Translations under genes and position numbers: made by a program
Source of the DNA: Huiozyma naganishii CBS 8797
Lineage: Eukaryota > Ascomycota > Saccharomycetes > Saccharomycetales > Saccharomycetaceae
DNA: 64,000 bases
Assembly (NCBI RefSeq): GCF_000348985.1
Contig: NC_035925.1
Span: forward strand, 806,001 to 870,000
Reading direction: 5' to 3'
In this document: one piece after another, positions 18,870 through 28,432 of the stretch
How positions within the stretch are numbered: position 1 is the stretch's first letter
Layout of the letters: the number at the start of each line of letters is the position of its first letter
The notes under the pieces: generated by a model
Told to the model about the DNA's origin: nothing
Seen by the model: the letters and a program-made list of their open reading frames with translations, nothing else
Database searches by the model: none

Positions 18870-21338
18870 ATGAGGTCTCCTGTACTGAACTTCTACCAGC
18901 GGCACAGGGTTGCCATACTGCGCTCGTCGTACGTTGTGTTGTTGTTTACGACTCTTATTGGAACCGGTTCTAGCAGTAAGAAGACGGATAAGAAGGGACC
19001 CAGTGTCGAGAAAGACGGCGGTTGCTCTAAGAAAAGTGGGAAGCACCTATCGAAGAAGATTAACAAGGTAAATAAGTCTGGGTTTGAGCTGGGCACAGAT
19101 AGCGATGATTCAGATACGGCTTCAGTGACTTCGTCTGATGATAAACTAGAGGTCGCTCAGTCGTCGCCTGCGCCCCTGGGACCGGAGCGCGATTTGGAGC
19201 GGAGAAAAGAGTTCCTTTTCGGACTCGTCTTCCGAGATAAGAAATGCCTGCTTCTGCTCTGCACACAGGCGGTGCTTCTGATCATCAGGACGTTTTTGTC
19301 CCTGCATGTGGCCACTTTGGACGGTAAGTTGGTCTCCACTTTGGTCAAGGCCGAGTACGCAAATTTCGTGAAGATTCTGTTGGGCCAGTGGATGCTGCTG
19401 GGTATTCCAGCAAGTTTCATAAACAGCTTGATCGCATACGCAACGAAATGTTGTTCCATTGCAATCAATAGGAGAGTTTCGAAACATTTACTGAACAAGT
19501 ACCTGTCCAACCACCATGTGTTCTACGCGGTCGCCGCCGCTTCACCAGAAGTTCAATACAATTTGACGTCAGATATTTATACCTTCGCGAACAACAGTTC
19601 TTTGCTACTGAACCAGTTGTTGAAACCGATGCTGGATTTGCTTCTTTGTTCGTTCAAACTATTGATGTCAAATTCAAGCATGATGGGGGAAGGTACACTG
19701 GCCCTTGGTTTGATTGTTTACATGTCCAACTCGATGATCAGACTGATTCAACCGAATTTCACGAAATTGACTATGATAAGATCCTCCCTTGAGAGCTGGT
19801 TTAGGTCGTTGCACTCTAATCTACACACAAATAACGAAGAAATTGCATTGCTGAACGGCCAATCTAGAGAATTGACTAATCTGGATTACTCATTCTACCG
19901 TCTCGTCTTGTTTTTGAACAGAGAAATCAAGGCTAAAGCATTATACGATCTAGCATCAACGTTCATCATCAAATACACTTGGGGTGCTGCAGGATTAATC
20001 CTTTGTTCAATACCGATTTTCTTCAAGGATAAAACTGAGATCATTAGCAAGTCAACATCTCATGACATGACTGCTGACTTCATCACCAATAGAAGATTAC
20101 TGGTCACTGCATCCGGTTCAATCGGGAGATTCGTGGAGTTGAAAAAAAATATACAACAACTCAAGGGTGTCAGGATTAGGTTGAATCAATTTAACAATCT
20201 GTTGGACAAGCACTCGAACGTCCAAACATCATTGGACGAGGAGAACGATAAAATTGAATACAACGACTTCTTAATTAAATTTGAAAACGTCCCACTAGTG
20301 ACCCCTGCTGACCAAGTGTTGGTGGAAGAGTTGAACTTTGAATTGTCGCACGGCCATCATCTATTAATCATCGGACCTAATGGCTGTGGTAAATCGTCTT
20401 TATTTAGGATTCTTGGTGGCCTATGGCCGATGAGGTCTAGCTACTCCGGGAAGCCAACGAAGTTGACCATGCCCAGAAGAATCATCGGCCAAGATTGTGC
20501 CATCTTTTATTTACCACAAAGGCCATACATGAGTAATCAATCCAGTTTCCGTGAACAGATCATATACCCTGATTCTTTGGAACAGTTTGAGGAAAGATTT
20601 CAGAACGATTTTGCCGCTGGAGATGGCGAGCTGACCAACATTTTGAAGCTGCTCGATTTGGAGGACTTAATATCTGAGAACATGGCAATCGCCTTGGCGT
20701 CTTCTCTAGTGAAGGGAACAACGGATGAATCGCCCCCAGCGGAGTCCATTGACATCAAAGAAGCCTTCGATCTGGTGAGAAATTGGTCCGAGGAACTGTC
20801 CATTGGTGTTCAACAGAGGTTAGCCATGGCCAGAATGTACTACCATCGACCCAAATTTGCCGTCCTGGATGAGTGTACCTCTGCAGTTTCCCCTGATATG
20901 GAGCAGAAAATGTACAGTACTGCACAAGAACTCGGGATTTCTTTGATTTCCGTATGCCATAGGACGAGTTTATGGCATTTCCATGACCATTTGTTGAGGT
21001 TTGATGGTAAAGGTGGTTACCAATTTGGTCCATTTGACCCAATCGAGAGGTTAAACGCGGAGGAGAAGCTGATAGAGTTGAATAACCTACTCGATCAGCA
21101 AGTTCCTCTTTGGGAAAAAAAGCTGAAGGATCTGTCCATTGCGAGGAAATCTAATATTATCAAGAAATCTGAGACCGAGTTGAACCTCTTATCTCAAAAA
21201 AACTCAATAACACCTGCGAAACGGAGTTCGAGTTCGAACCAAAGTAAACGGTTGCCCGTACTTTCTAGCAAGAAAAAACCTGTGAAGAAACAAGTGACTG
21301 AAAATCCAGAAACAGTTCGGAAACTGAGAAAGGAATAG
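18870..21338 (+). CDS. PXA2: Peroxisomal long-chain acyl-CoA ABC half-transporter Pxa2
   Basis: Pxa2 pairs with Pxa1 in the peroxisomal membrane to import long-chain acyl-CoA for beta-oxidation (ABCD family, as ALDP). The ATG at 18870 gives 822 residues (S. cerevisiae 853). The membrane domain spans about residues 110-420 and contains the ABCD EAA-like motif [11 protein letters not shown]. The nucleotide-binding domain has Walker A GPNGCGKS near residue 501, a signature [13 protein letters not shown] near 642 and Walker B FAVLDE near 662. The C-terminal ~90 residues are basic and low-complexity. A longer frame from a TTG at 18786 would translate the (CA)n tract and was rejected. Order FAT3-PXA2-HYM1 is conserved. 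Confidence 0.96.
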   Translation: MRSPVLNFYQRHRVAILRSSYVVLLFTTLIGTGSSSKKTDKKGPSVEKDGGCSKKSGKHLSKKINKVNKSGFELGTDSDDSDTASVTSSDDKLEVAQSSPAPLGPERDLERRKEFLFGLVFRDKKCLLLLCTQAVLLIIRTFLSLHVATLDGKLVSTLVKAEYANFVKILLGQWMLLGIPASFINSLIAYATKCCSIAINRRVSKHLLNKYLSNHHVFYAVAAASPEVQYNLTSDIYTFANNSSLLLNQLLKPMLDLLLCSFKLLMSNSSMMGEGTLALGLIVYMSNSMIRLIQPNFTKLTMIRSSLESWFRSLHSNLHTNNEEIALLNGQSRELTNLDYSFYRLVLFLNREIKAKALYDLASTFIIKYTWGAAGLILCSIPIFFKDKTEIISKSTSHDMTADFITNRRLLVTASGSIGRFVELKKNIQQLKGVRIRLNQFNNLLDKHSNVQTSLDEENDKIEYNDFLIKFENVPLVTPADQVLVEELNFELSHGHHLLIIGPNGCGKSSLFRILGGLWPMRSSYSGKPTKLTMPRRIIGQDCAIFYLPQRPYMSNQSSFREQIIYPDSLEQFEERFQNDFAAGDGELTNILKLLDLEDLISENMAIALASSLVKGTTDESPPAESIDIKEAFDLVRNWSEELSIGVQQRLAMARMYYHRPKFAVLDECTSAVSPDMEQKMYSTAQELGISLISVCHRTSLWHFHDHLLRFDGKGGYQFGPFDPIERLNAEEKLIELNNLLDQQVPLWEKKLKDLSIARKSNIIKKSETELNLLSQKNSITPAKRSSSSNQSKRLPVLSSKKKPVKKQVTENPETVRKLRKE

Positions 21339-21572
21339 TTACTTTCAGAATTTTCTCTCTTTGTAAGGTGCTAGGCGAAGCTGTTGCATCAGCTGCGTGT
21401 ACCCCCCCTCGTGTATGTATTTATACCTGAAGCTCTCTTTCTCTCTCTACGTATTTTTATTTTATTTATATAATAGTGATAATGGTGGCACCCTTTCACA
21501 CACATGAGTAGTTCCCATACATTTAACGAATATTTTTGCGACTCCTTTGGGACCTGCCCTGTTCGGCCCAGT

Positions 21573-22733
21573 TTACGACGCCGGGTGCTTTGCAGAGCTC
21601 GTTGACGACGTCGAAACCAATACTGTGTTTGATGCGGGTTTGCCGTTGTCGTTGTTTGAGGACACAATTCGTGGAAGCTTATCAATCTCTTGCATGACAA
21701 AATGTTTTTCATCTTGAAGGATGGAGTCCTGGTTATCTGTAGCGAAGGACTCGAAATACTTCAAGAGGTTGTCTCTGTTTTTAACGAGGATGTCAAACAC
21801 GGGTTTGGTCTTGCGTGGGTTTGCCACGATGACTTTGAACACGTTAAAGGCATCGAGTTGCAAGTTCTTCGATTTATCGGTCATCAAAGTCATAATAAGT
21901 TTCAGATTATCAGGCGAGTTGATGTAGGTTAGCATAAGCTGACTGTTTGCCTTCTCCATGATGAGCGAGGCCAGTATCTTGGTGCTCTGCCTCTTGGTCA
22001 CGTAGTTACCGTGTGCGATGAGCTGGTTTATGTTTCTTATGAATTTTGCCAAATTCTTCTCCTGTGAGAAGAACTCTCGAGATACGAGCCTTGGGTGTGT
22101 GGTGAACATGTCATTCAGTACCTGTAACGCCATGGTACTTATTTCGAAGTTGGTTATCCTCGCGAAATCGAAGAATTTCCACAGTTGTGGGTCCCGCAAG
22201 ATGATCCTGCACAGTTGTTCATGCTTGATGCAGTCCAGGATCATGTTCCCAATGATCAGCTCAACATCCTGCGGGGCATCGCTCTTTTGTAGTATCAGCT
22301 CCGCCGTTCTGAGTATCAGAGTGATGGTCTTGGGTTCCGACACAAAGTAGTCCACCGTGACAAACTTGTTATCCTTTGAGTAATTAAGGCAGATTGAGAA
22401 GATGAAGAGGACCTCCTTACGTGCCTCAAACTCTAGGTCAGTGATGTGCAGCAACAAATCGTAAAACAGGTCTCCCTGGTGCATCGCCGAGTACAGTTCG
22501 TCAATGGACGCCTCGGTAGGTTTGGGATCAGTCTCCCGCAGTATAAAGTGCCGAACGCCAATCAGATACCTCGAACACTCCTCCTGAGCCTTTCGCCGGC
22601 CATCACTTGTCGAAGCACTACCTATCTTCGAGAGCTGGTCGATGATCAGTTTGACATAGTCGGAAGACGTCTTTGGGTTCTTCTTCCACCAAAACGCAAC
22701 GTCCAAATCCTGGTTCTTATACTTCTTAAACAT
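21573..22733 (-). CDS. HYM1: Hym1, Mo25-like RAM pathway scaffold
   Basis: Hym1 is the yeast Mo25 protein. In the RAM network it works with Kic1, Cbk1-Mob2 and Tao3 to control daughter-specific Ace2 and cell separation. The ATG at 22733 gives 386 residues (S. cerevisiae 399). It shows the Mo25 helical-repeat pattern throughout: N-terminal FWWKKNPKTSSDYVKLIIDQL, central NFEISTMALQVLNDMFTTHPRLV and C-terminal LQLDAFNVFKVIVANP. HYM1 is the last gene of the chromosome-XI-like block; the neighbour expected next, CNB1, is not present. A (GT)n tract lies about 50 bp upstream of the start. Confidence 0.95.
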   Translation of the reverse strand: MFKKYKNQDLDVAFWWKKNPKTSSDYVKLIIDQLSKIGSASTSDGRRKAQEECSRYLIGVRHFILRETDPKPTEASIDELYSAMHQGDLFYDLLLHITDLEFEARKEVLFIFSICLNYSKDNKFVTVDYFVSEPKTITLILRTAELILQKSDAPQDVELIIGNMILDCIKHEQLCRIILRDPQLWKFFDFARITNFEISTMALQVLNDMFTTHPRLVSREFFSQEKNLAKFIRNINQLIAHGNYVTKRQSTKILASLIMEKANSQLMLTYINSPDNLKLIMTLMTDKSKNLQLDAFNVFKVIVANPRKTKPVFDILVKNRDNLLKYFESFATDNQDSILQDEKHFVMQEIDKLPRIVSSNNDNGKPASNTVLVSTSSTSSAKHPAS

Positions 22734-23061
22734 CACTGGGAAAGGGCAGCACTACTGTAAAATAAAACCAACACTGACACCCGTGTGTGTATGTGTGTGT
22801 GTGTGTGTCTATCAAACTCCAAAGTGGCAGACTCCTCGCTATATCTGTAACTCTTACTCTCTTAATCTCTTTGAATGAGTGGTTCAATATATCACAAATA
22901 TATCGGAGTCCAAACGGGTTCAAGACGAAACGAGGACAAAACATGCCCAATGACTGTCGGCGATCCGTCGATCCGTCATCCGTAGAGTTGGACACATACT
23001 CGTGTACATACACACATACACTTATCTATAGAGGTACGTCGGTTCGGCCCGGGCGGAGAGT
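22734..23061. other. HYM1 upstream region with (GT)n tract
   Basis: A 328-bp gap before HYM1 on the minus strand. A GT repeat runs from about 22783 to 22808. The synteny break between the chromosome-XI-like block and the YAP5/GAS5 block falls here or in the adjoining decayed sequence. Confidence 0.4.
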
Positions 23062-23745
23062 TCAAATCACCAATTTTTGGTAGTAGATGATCTTTGCGGC
23101 CCACTTCCCGTTGATCTTGAAACGCTCTCTTTTGATGGACGCAAGTTCGTCACCGCCGCACCATCCAGACTGTGCAAAGTTCTGCTCGAGTATACACAGT
23201 CTGTGATCGTCCGCCCGCCCCTCCCGAGCAGTCTCCTGACGAAGCCTGGTGGGTTCTCCGGCTCGAGTCGTTTGTCGGTGAGCAGCGCGCCGAACAGCGA
23301 GCCATACAAGGTCACAACGTGGTAGTGAATGGGACTTGTTTCGAGCTTCATCTCGTCTTGCACACGATGTTCGCGATATCATTCCCTTCAAGCTGCGTAC
23401 CGAGGGCGAAGCTGGCACAGAGTCTTTGGTTATTCCTACGTTCTTCGTTACCGTGGTGCGTTGAATACCGACACCGGGCCGTGGATTCTGCCCCATCCTC
23501 ACCCAAATGTGTGCAATTGATGGGCGGCGGTTCACGGGGCCAATTCGACGCTTTATCAGTTCGTCCCAGCTACATCTCGACCGCTGTTCTCTTGTGAATC
23601 ACCCGCGCCAGCGCCTGCAATTACAACAGCATGTCTGAGTCGGCCAGGAGTGTGTCCTGCATAGGAACAGAACGCACCATCAGCTCAAAGTGGGCGATGA
23701 AACGGTCTCAGCTGGTTCGCTTGTGCTGGTTGACCTGGAAGACGA
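23062..23745 (-). pseudogene. Decayed gene of unknown identity, with stops and frameshifts
   Basis: No intact ORF covers this stretch, but stop-separated segments on the minus strand look protein-like. From the upstream end, one frame reads LFVFQVNQHKR, TGA, FIAHFELMVRSVPMQDTLL, TAA, LQALARVIHKRTAVEM, TAG, then about 60 residues containing LGTQLEGNDIANIVCK. It would continue after a shift into KLETSPIHYHVVTLYGSLFG and a further shift into FKINGKWAAKIIYYQKLVI, ending at 23062. No GTATGT/TACTAAC pair was found that could splice out the stops. By synteny with YAP5/YAP7, a relic of a neighbour such as YIR016W/YOL036W is possible, but I cannot confirm any identity. Chance is not excluded. Confidence 0.4.
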
Positions 23746-23809
23746 AGAGGGCCGAATTGTTCAAGTGGGGCGAATGTTACCAGTTAATGGTCACTGAGTC
23801 CTGTAGTCA

Positions 23810-24529
23810 CTACCCATGGACGGTGCCATAGTTGTAGTTGTACGTTTCTGCAGTTGCATTGGGAACCCCCTCGGGGGCGGTGCAGCAGTACAGGTTCTGT
23901 CTGAGCAGCCCCAAGACGCCATACTCGTGGTGCATCTGGGAGCACCAGGGTTGCGGAAACAGTCCAACAGTGTCGCCACTGCTGCTGTGCATAGCGTTCT
24001 TGAAGGCCAGCGACAAGAGCAGCAGCTGCAACAGTAGGACGAACAAGTCGAACACGAGGACAAGGACGTGCATCTTGAACCACAACGTCCCCCTGCTACT
24101 AAACTCATCGATGAGAAACGTGAACAGGGTGTGATGCAGTGAACCACTACCACGGGGGTCCCCATCGGCAGCTGGAATTGGGACGTGAGTGTGGATCCAT
24201 AATGAGAAACCCGCTTGGAGTACCACTCCAAGTTGGAACACTTTCAACAGCTTCAAAACGATCCCTGCAGCAACACTGCTGCTGTTGTTGTTGCTGTCCC
24301 CCGTCTCTGTGCTTGCAGCAGGCGTCACGACCGTCTGGTTCTTGACGATGGAGTCGACGAAGTGGCCTACCTGAAGCAGAAGCAGCCCGAGCACGTACAA
24401 GAGGACCGAATCGTCGTATATAAACCTCAGGAAGAGTAGCAAGTGGCACAGCGTCTGAGCATTGCCCACGAGATGCTCTTGCGCTCTCGTCACACTCGTA
24501 TCCCACTTTATAACTCGTATCAACGCCAT
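23810..24529 (-). CDS. VLD1: DUF1746 multi-span membrane protein, probable Vld1 (Dsc E3 ligase subunit)
   Basis: The first in-frame ATG (24529) gives 239 residues; the frame is open further upstream but only from GTG. Hydrophobic segments lie near residues 27-50 (LLLFLRFIYDDSVLLYVLGL), ~95-115 and ~165-195 (FDLFVLLLQLLLLSLAF). The pattern of a membrane helix with YDDS, then FLIDEF followed by a Leu-rich FDLFVLLLQ helix, resembles DUF1746 (S. pombe Dsc4, yeast Vld1 and Gld1). Vld1 directs the Tul1/Dsc ubiquitin ligase to the vacuole. S. cerevisiae VLD1 (YIR014W, about 242 residues) lies close to YAP5, and here the gene is divergent from a YAP5-type gene. The identification rests on pattern and synteny. 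Confidence 0.6.
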   Translation of the reverse strand: MALIRVIKWDTSVTRAQEHLVGNAQTLCHLLLFLRFIYDDSVLLYVLGLLLLQVGHFVDSIVKNQTVVTPAASTETGDSNNNSSSVAAGIVLKLLKVFQLGVVLQAGFSLWIHTHVPIPAADGDPRGSGSLHHTLFTFLIDEFSSRGTLWFKMHVLVLVFDLFVLLLQLLLLSLAFKNAMHSSSGDTVGLFPQPWCSQMHHEYGVLGLLRQNLYCCTAPEGVPNATAETYNYNYGTVHG

Positions 24530-24773
24530 CCCGATGAATCCTGTGCCAATATACACGGTGACAGAGCAAGTTGGACAACACAGATACGTTCCCTTAACAG
24601 ACTGCCAGCGTCTTGGAACTTTTTCTTGACACACCTCCGCCACTAACAACACCACATTGGGGGGATCAGCTGCCTGTTCGTGTTAAGACGTGATAGTAAC
24701 TTCGAATCCAACGAAGAAGAGTATCCCATACGACGAAAGACGGTGACAGGAAAGGGACGGCAACAACAGGGCA

Positions 24774-25556
24774 ATGCAGGCGTCAGACAACTCACATACG
24801 GCTACTAAAGGTGCTGTTCTAAGGCAGAGTCTCCGTGTGATCCACCCTAAGCGGTCCTCGGAGGATACGCAGTTGCTCTCCAGAGTGCACCTGTCAAAGC
24901 ATTGGAAGTTGCCCCCAAGGGCGTCTAGATCGATGGCGACTCTCACAACTACTACTGTGACTACACAGGGACCTGTTCAATGTACAGGGCTGGAGTCCAA
25001 GAGACAGGTACAGAACAGGGAGGCGCAGAGGGCGTACAGGGAGAGGAGGGCGCATCGCCTACAAGAGTTGGAAGACACTGTTGAACAATTGCAGAACAGA
25101 CTCCGGAAGCTGTCTCAGCAGTGCGATCGACAGGAGAGACGCTGTCAGGACTTGACTGCCGAGAACGAATCACTCACGAGAGAGGTTGGGGCTTTGAAGA
25201 GAGAAAGGGACATGCGAAGTTTGAAACCAGTTCTCCTGCGCAAGAGACGCTCCCAGCACAGGGCGAACTTCTCAAAACCAACTTCTGTGCCCAAAGTTGT
25301 GGCCCGTAGGATCTTCGAGGAAACCACTTGTGGATTCTGCAACGAGTCCACAAGTTGCATTTGTTCCGAGTTGGAACATTCGACCACTGGCACGAACACT
25401 GGCCCTGTGGCTTCCCTAAATGGATCAAGCTGCTCTACAAAACCGGATACTTGTGAGAAATGCACCGACATTGAGAACTCCTGCATAGTACCGCTTGCCA
25501 GGGACGTTGCACCCTTGGCTCAGGAAAAGATCGACTTCACTAATTACAAGAGTTGA
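24774..25556 (+). CDS. YAP5: Yap5-type bZIP iron-responsive transcription factor
   Basis: A 260-residue AP-1-like regulator. The basic region is KRQVQNREAQRAYRERR (about residues 76-92), followed by a leucine zipper to ~140. After it come cysteine motifs CGFC....CIC (about 192-204) and CEKC......C (about 230-240), the Fe-S-binding arrangement used by Yap5 and fungal HapX to sense iron. The N-terminus contains KHWKLPPR, resembling the Hap4-like motif that contacts the CCAAT-binding complex. In S. cerevisiae Yap5 activates the vacuolar iron importer CCC1 at high iron. Its duplicate YAP7 is beside GAS5, as here. The cysteine motifs favour YAP5-like function. An in-frame ATG at 24933 would remove the Hap4-like motif, so 24774 is preferred. 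Confidence 0.8.
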   Translation: MQASDNSHTATKGAVLRQSLRVIHPKRSSEDTQLLSRVHLSKHWKLPPRASRSMATLTTTTVTTQGPVQCTGLESKRQVQNREAQRAYRERRAHRLQELEDTVEQLQNRLRKLSQQCDRQERRCQDLTAENESLTREVGALKRERDMRSLKPVLLRKRRSQHRANFSKPTSVPKVVARRIFEETTCGFCNESTSCICSELEHSTTGTNTGPVASLNGSSCSTKPDTCEKCTDIENSCIVPLARDVAPLAQEKIDFTNYKS

Positions 25557-25677
25557 ACAACTCTCGCTCAAGGACCAAGAGGTGATCAAATCTTAATGGA
25601 TCTCCGTTACTAAAACATGCTACGTAAGAAACATAAAAGTATAACGGATACGGGCGCCACAAGGACGCCGTTACGAA

Positions 25678-27192
25678 CTAAACTATATACTCCCAAATGT
25701 GAGCAATTTCCTGAATATACATTGGTACATTCAGCACATTCCCAACACCTTTAGATTTCTTGGTAGAAGATGATGACGACAACGTTGATGATGACGCACC
25801 GCTGGCAGCGGCATTTCTTATCGAGGCTACAGATGAGGAATCGCTGAAAGTTGTAGATACCGATGATGCGGAGGAGGATGAAACAGAAGATGAAGAACTA
25901 ATTTCAGAGGAAGAGGTCAGGGAGGAGAAGGAGGAGGAGGAGGAGGAGGCAACTGTTGACGAGGACGTCATGGAACTCGAACTTGAGCTCGAATCTTCAT
26001 CGTCAGTGTCATCGTAACACAGGTTTTGAGTTGAAACAATGGTCCCCAGAGGTTCACCAGCACCTTCGGTGTAGTATGCAGAGGCCGCACTTGGTAACGC
26101 AGGCAGCGTGTTGTTGGCTTCCCATATACCCGCTTGGTAAGGCGGGCATTCTGAAGGTTCGTTGGAAGTGCTGTAGCCACCATCACCTTCAGGATTGGAG
26201 ACTTTCGCGTATTCTTCCTTCAAGTTGTCAAAATCTTGCAACTTAGTGACCTGCTGCCCGTCATTGCTAATTTGGACGAGGCCATAGTTGTTTGTTTCGT
26301 TGGAGTATTCGTACACCAACCCACCGCTGAACACTGAGCTCATTTGGGAAGAGTACAGCGATTCGATTTCAGTGAACGGTCTTGAACCTACCACCTTATT
26401 GCAGCCGAATTCGCTCAAAAAGACGGGAACCGAGTAACCTTTGTACAAGTTCATCTTAGTTTGGTACCCTGAAACTTGGAATGAGGAGTGTCCACACCAT
26501 GAGTAATCATTTACACCAAACATATCAATTCTGGAGTCAGCGTCATCACCACAATTAAAGTATTCAGCAGAAAGCTGTCTGTTCGCTTCTATATCCGCCG
26601 CACTGTACCCAACAGGGATTTCCCTATACTTCCTTGCACGAATATACTTCTTCATGTCTCTGACAACAGCCTTCACGTAGGTGGCAGTACCGGTTGTGTT
26701 ATCACTGTTGATGACCTCGTTAGCAGCAAAGAATCCCAATACGTTATCGTATTGGGCAAATGCGTCTACGGTTGCAAAAACATTTTGCAGGTAGTCGGCG
26801 TTGTACGAACACGCACTATTGTGCCTCGAAATTGCTGCGCTCGGTGTATTCACATCCAGAATCAAGTAGATACCGTTCTCGGCTAACAAGTTCATGCATT
26901 TGGAGTGGTCTACCGAGTTATCAACGGTGTAAACCCTCACGGTGTTGATTCCAAGGTCTTTGAAAATGGGCACGTCTCTCCCACAGATGTCAGCATCTGC
27001 CAGCGGATCAGTCAAATTGGAGGACCCGCCCGGTTGGTAATCAACACCCCTTATGTAGAACCTTTCCTTGGTGGCAGAATTGAAGAAAGCGTTTCCTGAT
27101 ATTGTGATAGGTGCTAGCGACGAACCACTGGATTGCGATAAAGCACTCCCAATGAATAGTCCAAGCACGCTCAAGCACCAAAATAGCAGCAT
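25678..27192 (-). CDS. GAS5: Gas5-type 1,3-beta-glucanosyltransferase (GH72)
   Basis: Cell-wall enzyme that cuts and rejoins beta-1,3-glucan chains outside the plasma membrane. The ATG at 27192 gives 504 residues with a signal peptide (about residues 1-20, LLFWCLSVLGLFIGSALSQ). The GH72 catalytic acid is in FFAANEV (Glu159) and the nucleophile in FLSEFGCN (Glu261). Conserved cysteines surround CPPYQAGIWEAN, and a Ser-rich stalk follows to about residue 477. The sequence has no Cys-rich GBM43 module, as in Gas3-5. Oddly, the end (NVPMYIQEIAHIWEYIV) lacks the hydrophobic GPI-attachment tail expected of Gas5. It is convergent with YAP5, with only 121 bp between. A longer frame from 27405 is not needed. 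Confidence 0.92.
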   Translation of the reverse strand: MLLFWCLSVLGLFIGSALSQSSGSSLAPITISGNAFFNSATKERFYIRGVDYQPGGSSNLTDPLADADICGRDVPIFKDLGINTVRVYTVDNSVDHSKCMNLLAENGIYLILDVNTPSAAISRHNSACSYNADYLQNVFATVDAFAQYDNVLGFFAANEVINSDNTTGTATYVKAVVRDMKKYIRARKYREIPVGYSAADIEANRQLSAEYFNCGDDADSRIDMFGVNDYSWCGHSSFQVSGYQTKMNLYKGYSVPVFLSEFGCNKVVGSRPFTEIESLYSSQMSSVFSGGLVYEYSNETNNYGLVQISNDGQQVTKLQDFDNLKEEYAKVSNPEGDGGYSTSNEPSECPPYQAGIWEANNTLPALPSAASAYYTEGAGEPLGTIVSTQNLCYDDTDDEDSSSSSSSMTSSSTVASSSSSSFSSLTSSSEISSSSSVSSSSASSVSTTFSDSSSVASIRNAAASGASSSTLSSSSSTKKSKGVGNVLNVPMYIQEIAHIWEYIV

Positions 27193-27677
27193 TCTTAAAC
27201 AAACAGAAAAAAAAGGCGAATAAAGAGAGAGAGAGAGTTCTAACGCAGCACGCTGAGCTGAGTGCGTTGCCCTCTGAACTTGAGCTGATCTCCTCCTCGC
27301 CCTCGATGGTCCAAAGGACCGTCTGTTTATAAATGGAAAATTTTCTCGAAGTTGCGGCACTTTTGTGACGCAGACGCCCAAAAGGGTAAAAGTGTAAACA
27401 AACACGGCGCGCTGCTATACTCGACGTCCACAAGAACGTCGCGACGCTGTGTGTCATTATAAAGGGTGCAGTCTGTGTGCTATTCCCCATAGAATTGCCA
27501 AGCTAGATGTAGGCTTGTCGTCTGGTCCACCTTTAAACCTGCTGAAAATTCACCCCTAGCAGGAACTGCGCAAAGTTAAAGAAATTATAACCTTATGATC
27601 TTAGTAGTATGTACTCAATGGTAGCCAGACAAACGCGTAAAGGTAGTAGCATTGCCATATTTTGTAGTTAGGTTACA

Positions 27678-27740
27678 CATATCGGCGAGAAGCTTCCGGC
27701 GTCGGGCACGCACCGTCTGCTGGGAGAACCCACCACACTC
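27678..27740 (+). repeat. Dispersed repeat copy A (degenerate fragment)
   Basis: Shares AGAAGCTTCCGGCG, a CACCGTCTGCTGG core and an ACCACACTCA-like end with copies B and C below, with several mismatches. It has the same orientation as copy C and opposite to copy B. Confidence 0.55.
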
Positions 27741-27933
27741 ATGGTTCATCTATGTCCACAGTTATAAACTTCTATCTTATAGATATCATACAATAGTGTC
27801 TACATTACAGCTTTCTCGATCACTTAGTTTATTTACCGGGAACCACGCTGGTAGCCTACAAGAAATGATGTATTAGATAGATAGCATATATAATAAAAGT
27901 ACAATGTTCAACAGATGCATGCCACCAACAAAC

Positions 27934-28082
27934 TGCTAGAAGCTAAGAATGATGCTGCACTACGCATGTTTGATGTGTGGCAGGGTCTTCCAGCAGACGG
28001 TCACTGCCGAGCGCCGGAAGCTTCTCCCCCGTATACGCATTATATAGGAGAGTTACATAAACTGTCGATGAATTGTTTTCAT
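27934..28082 (-). repeat. Dispersed repeat copy B, cut by the assembly gap
   Basis: Read on the minus strand this stretch aligns without large gaps to copy C at 28960-29107 at roughly 85-90% identity by eye. Both include CTCCTATATAATGCGTATACG and GACCGTCTGCTGGAA. It ends exactly at the N run, so the assembly gap may reflect repeat collapse. A long-terminal-repeat fragment of a retrotransposon is a reasonable guess, but no element ends or coding region were seen. Confidence 0.65.
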
Positions 28083-28182
28083 NNNNNNNNNNNNNNNNNN
28101 NNNNNNNNNNNNNNNNNNNNNNNNNNNNNNNNNNNNNNNNNNNNNNNNNNNNNNNNNNNNNNNNNNNNNNNNNNNNNNNNNN
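28083..28182. other. Assembly gap (100 N)
   Basis: Exactly 100 undetermined bases, probably a scaffold gap of unknown true length, between repeat copy B and the 3' end of a GPI-protein gene. Confidence 0.99.
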
Positions 28183-28432
28183 TTGAATGTGGTTTCCTCG
28201 ATCAATAGAAGTGGGAAGAAATCGGATTCAAGGACATCCAGTACAAGAGTCACCTTGCAGCCAAGTTCTGCTTCTGGTGGCTCCAGTGCGACCAATTCTG
28301 GTACCAAGGGAAAGTACTTCCTCCGCTGCGGTGCTGCACGTATCAACTGCTGGTAACGAAGGTTTAGGGAGTTACAGAATGAGCAGGCGCACAATATTTT
28401 CGTTGGTAGCGCTTCTCGTTTCTTTGGTATAG
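28183..28432 (+). pseudogene. 3' end of a GPI-anchored Ser/Thr-rich cell-wall protein gene, frameshifted, 5' end in gap
   Basis: Directly after the gap one frame reads Ser/Thr-rich sequence (VVSSINRSGKKSDSRTSS and TLQPSSASGGSSATNSGT). Near 28300 the next frame takes over with STSSAAVLHVSTAGNEGLGS and ends in SRRTIFSLVALLVSLV and a TAG. A small-residue omega site followed by a short hydrophobic tail is the typical end of GPI-anchored wall proteins (flocculin, TIR or SED1 types). The frame change suggests decay or a sequence error beside the gap. FLO11 adjoins YAP5 in S. cerevisiae, so a FLO11-like origin is possible but unproven. Confidence 0.5.

Noticed and set aside
23172..23597. 141-codon plus-strand ORF opposite the decayed gene
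   Set aside because: Starts from a non-ATG-preferred context, no domain, and the minus strand shows better protein-like segments.
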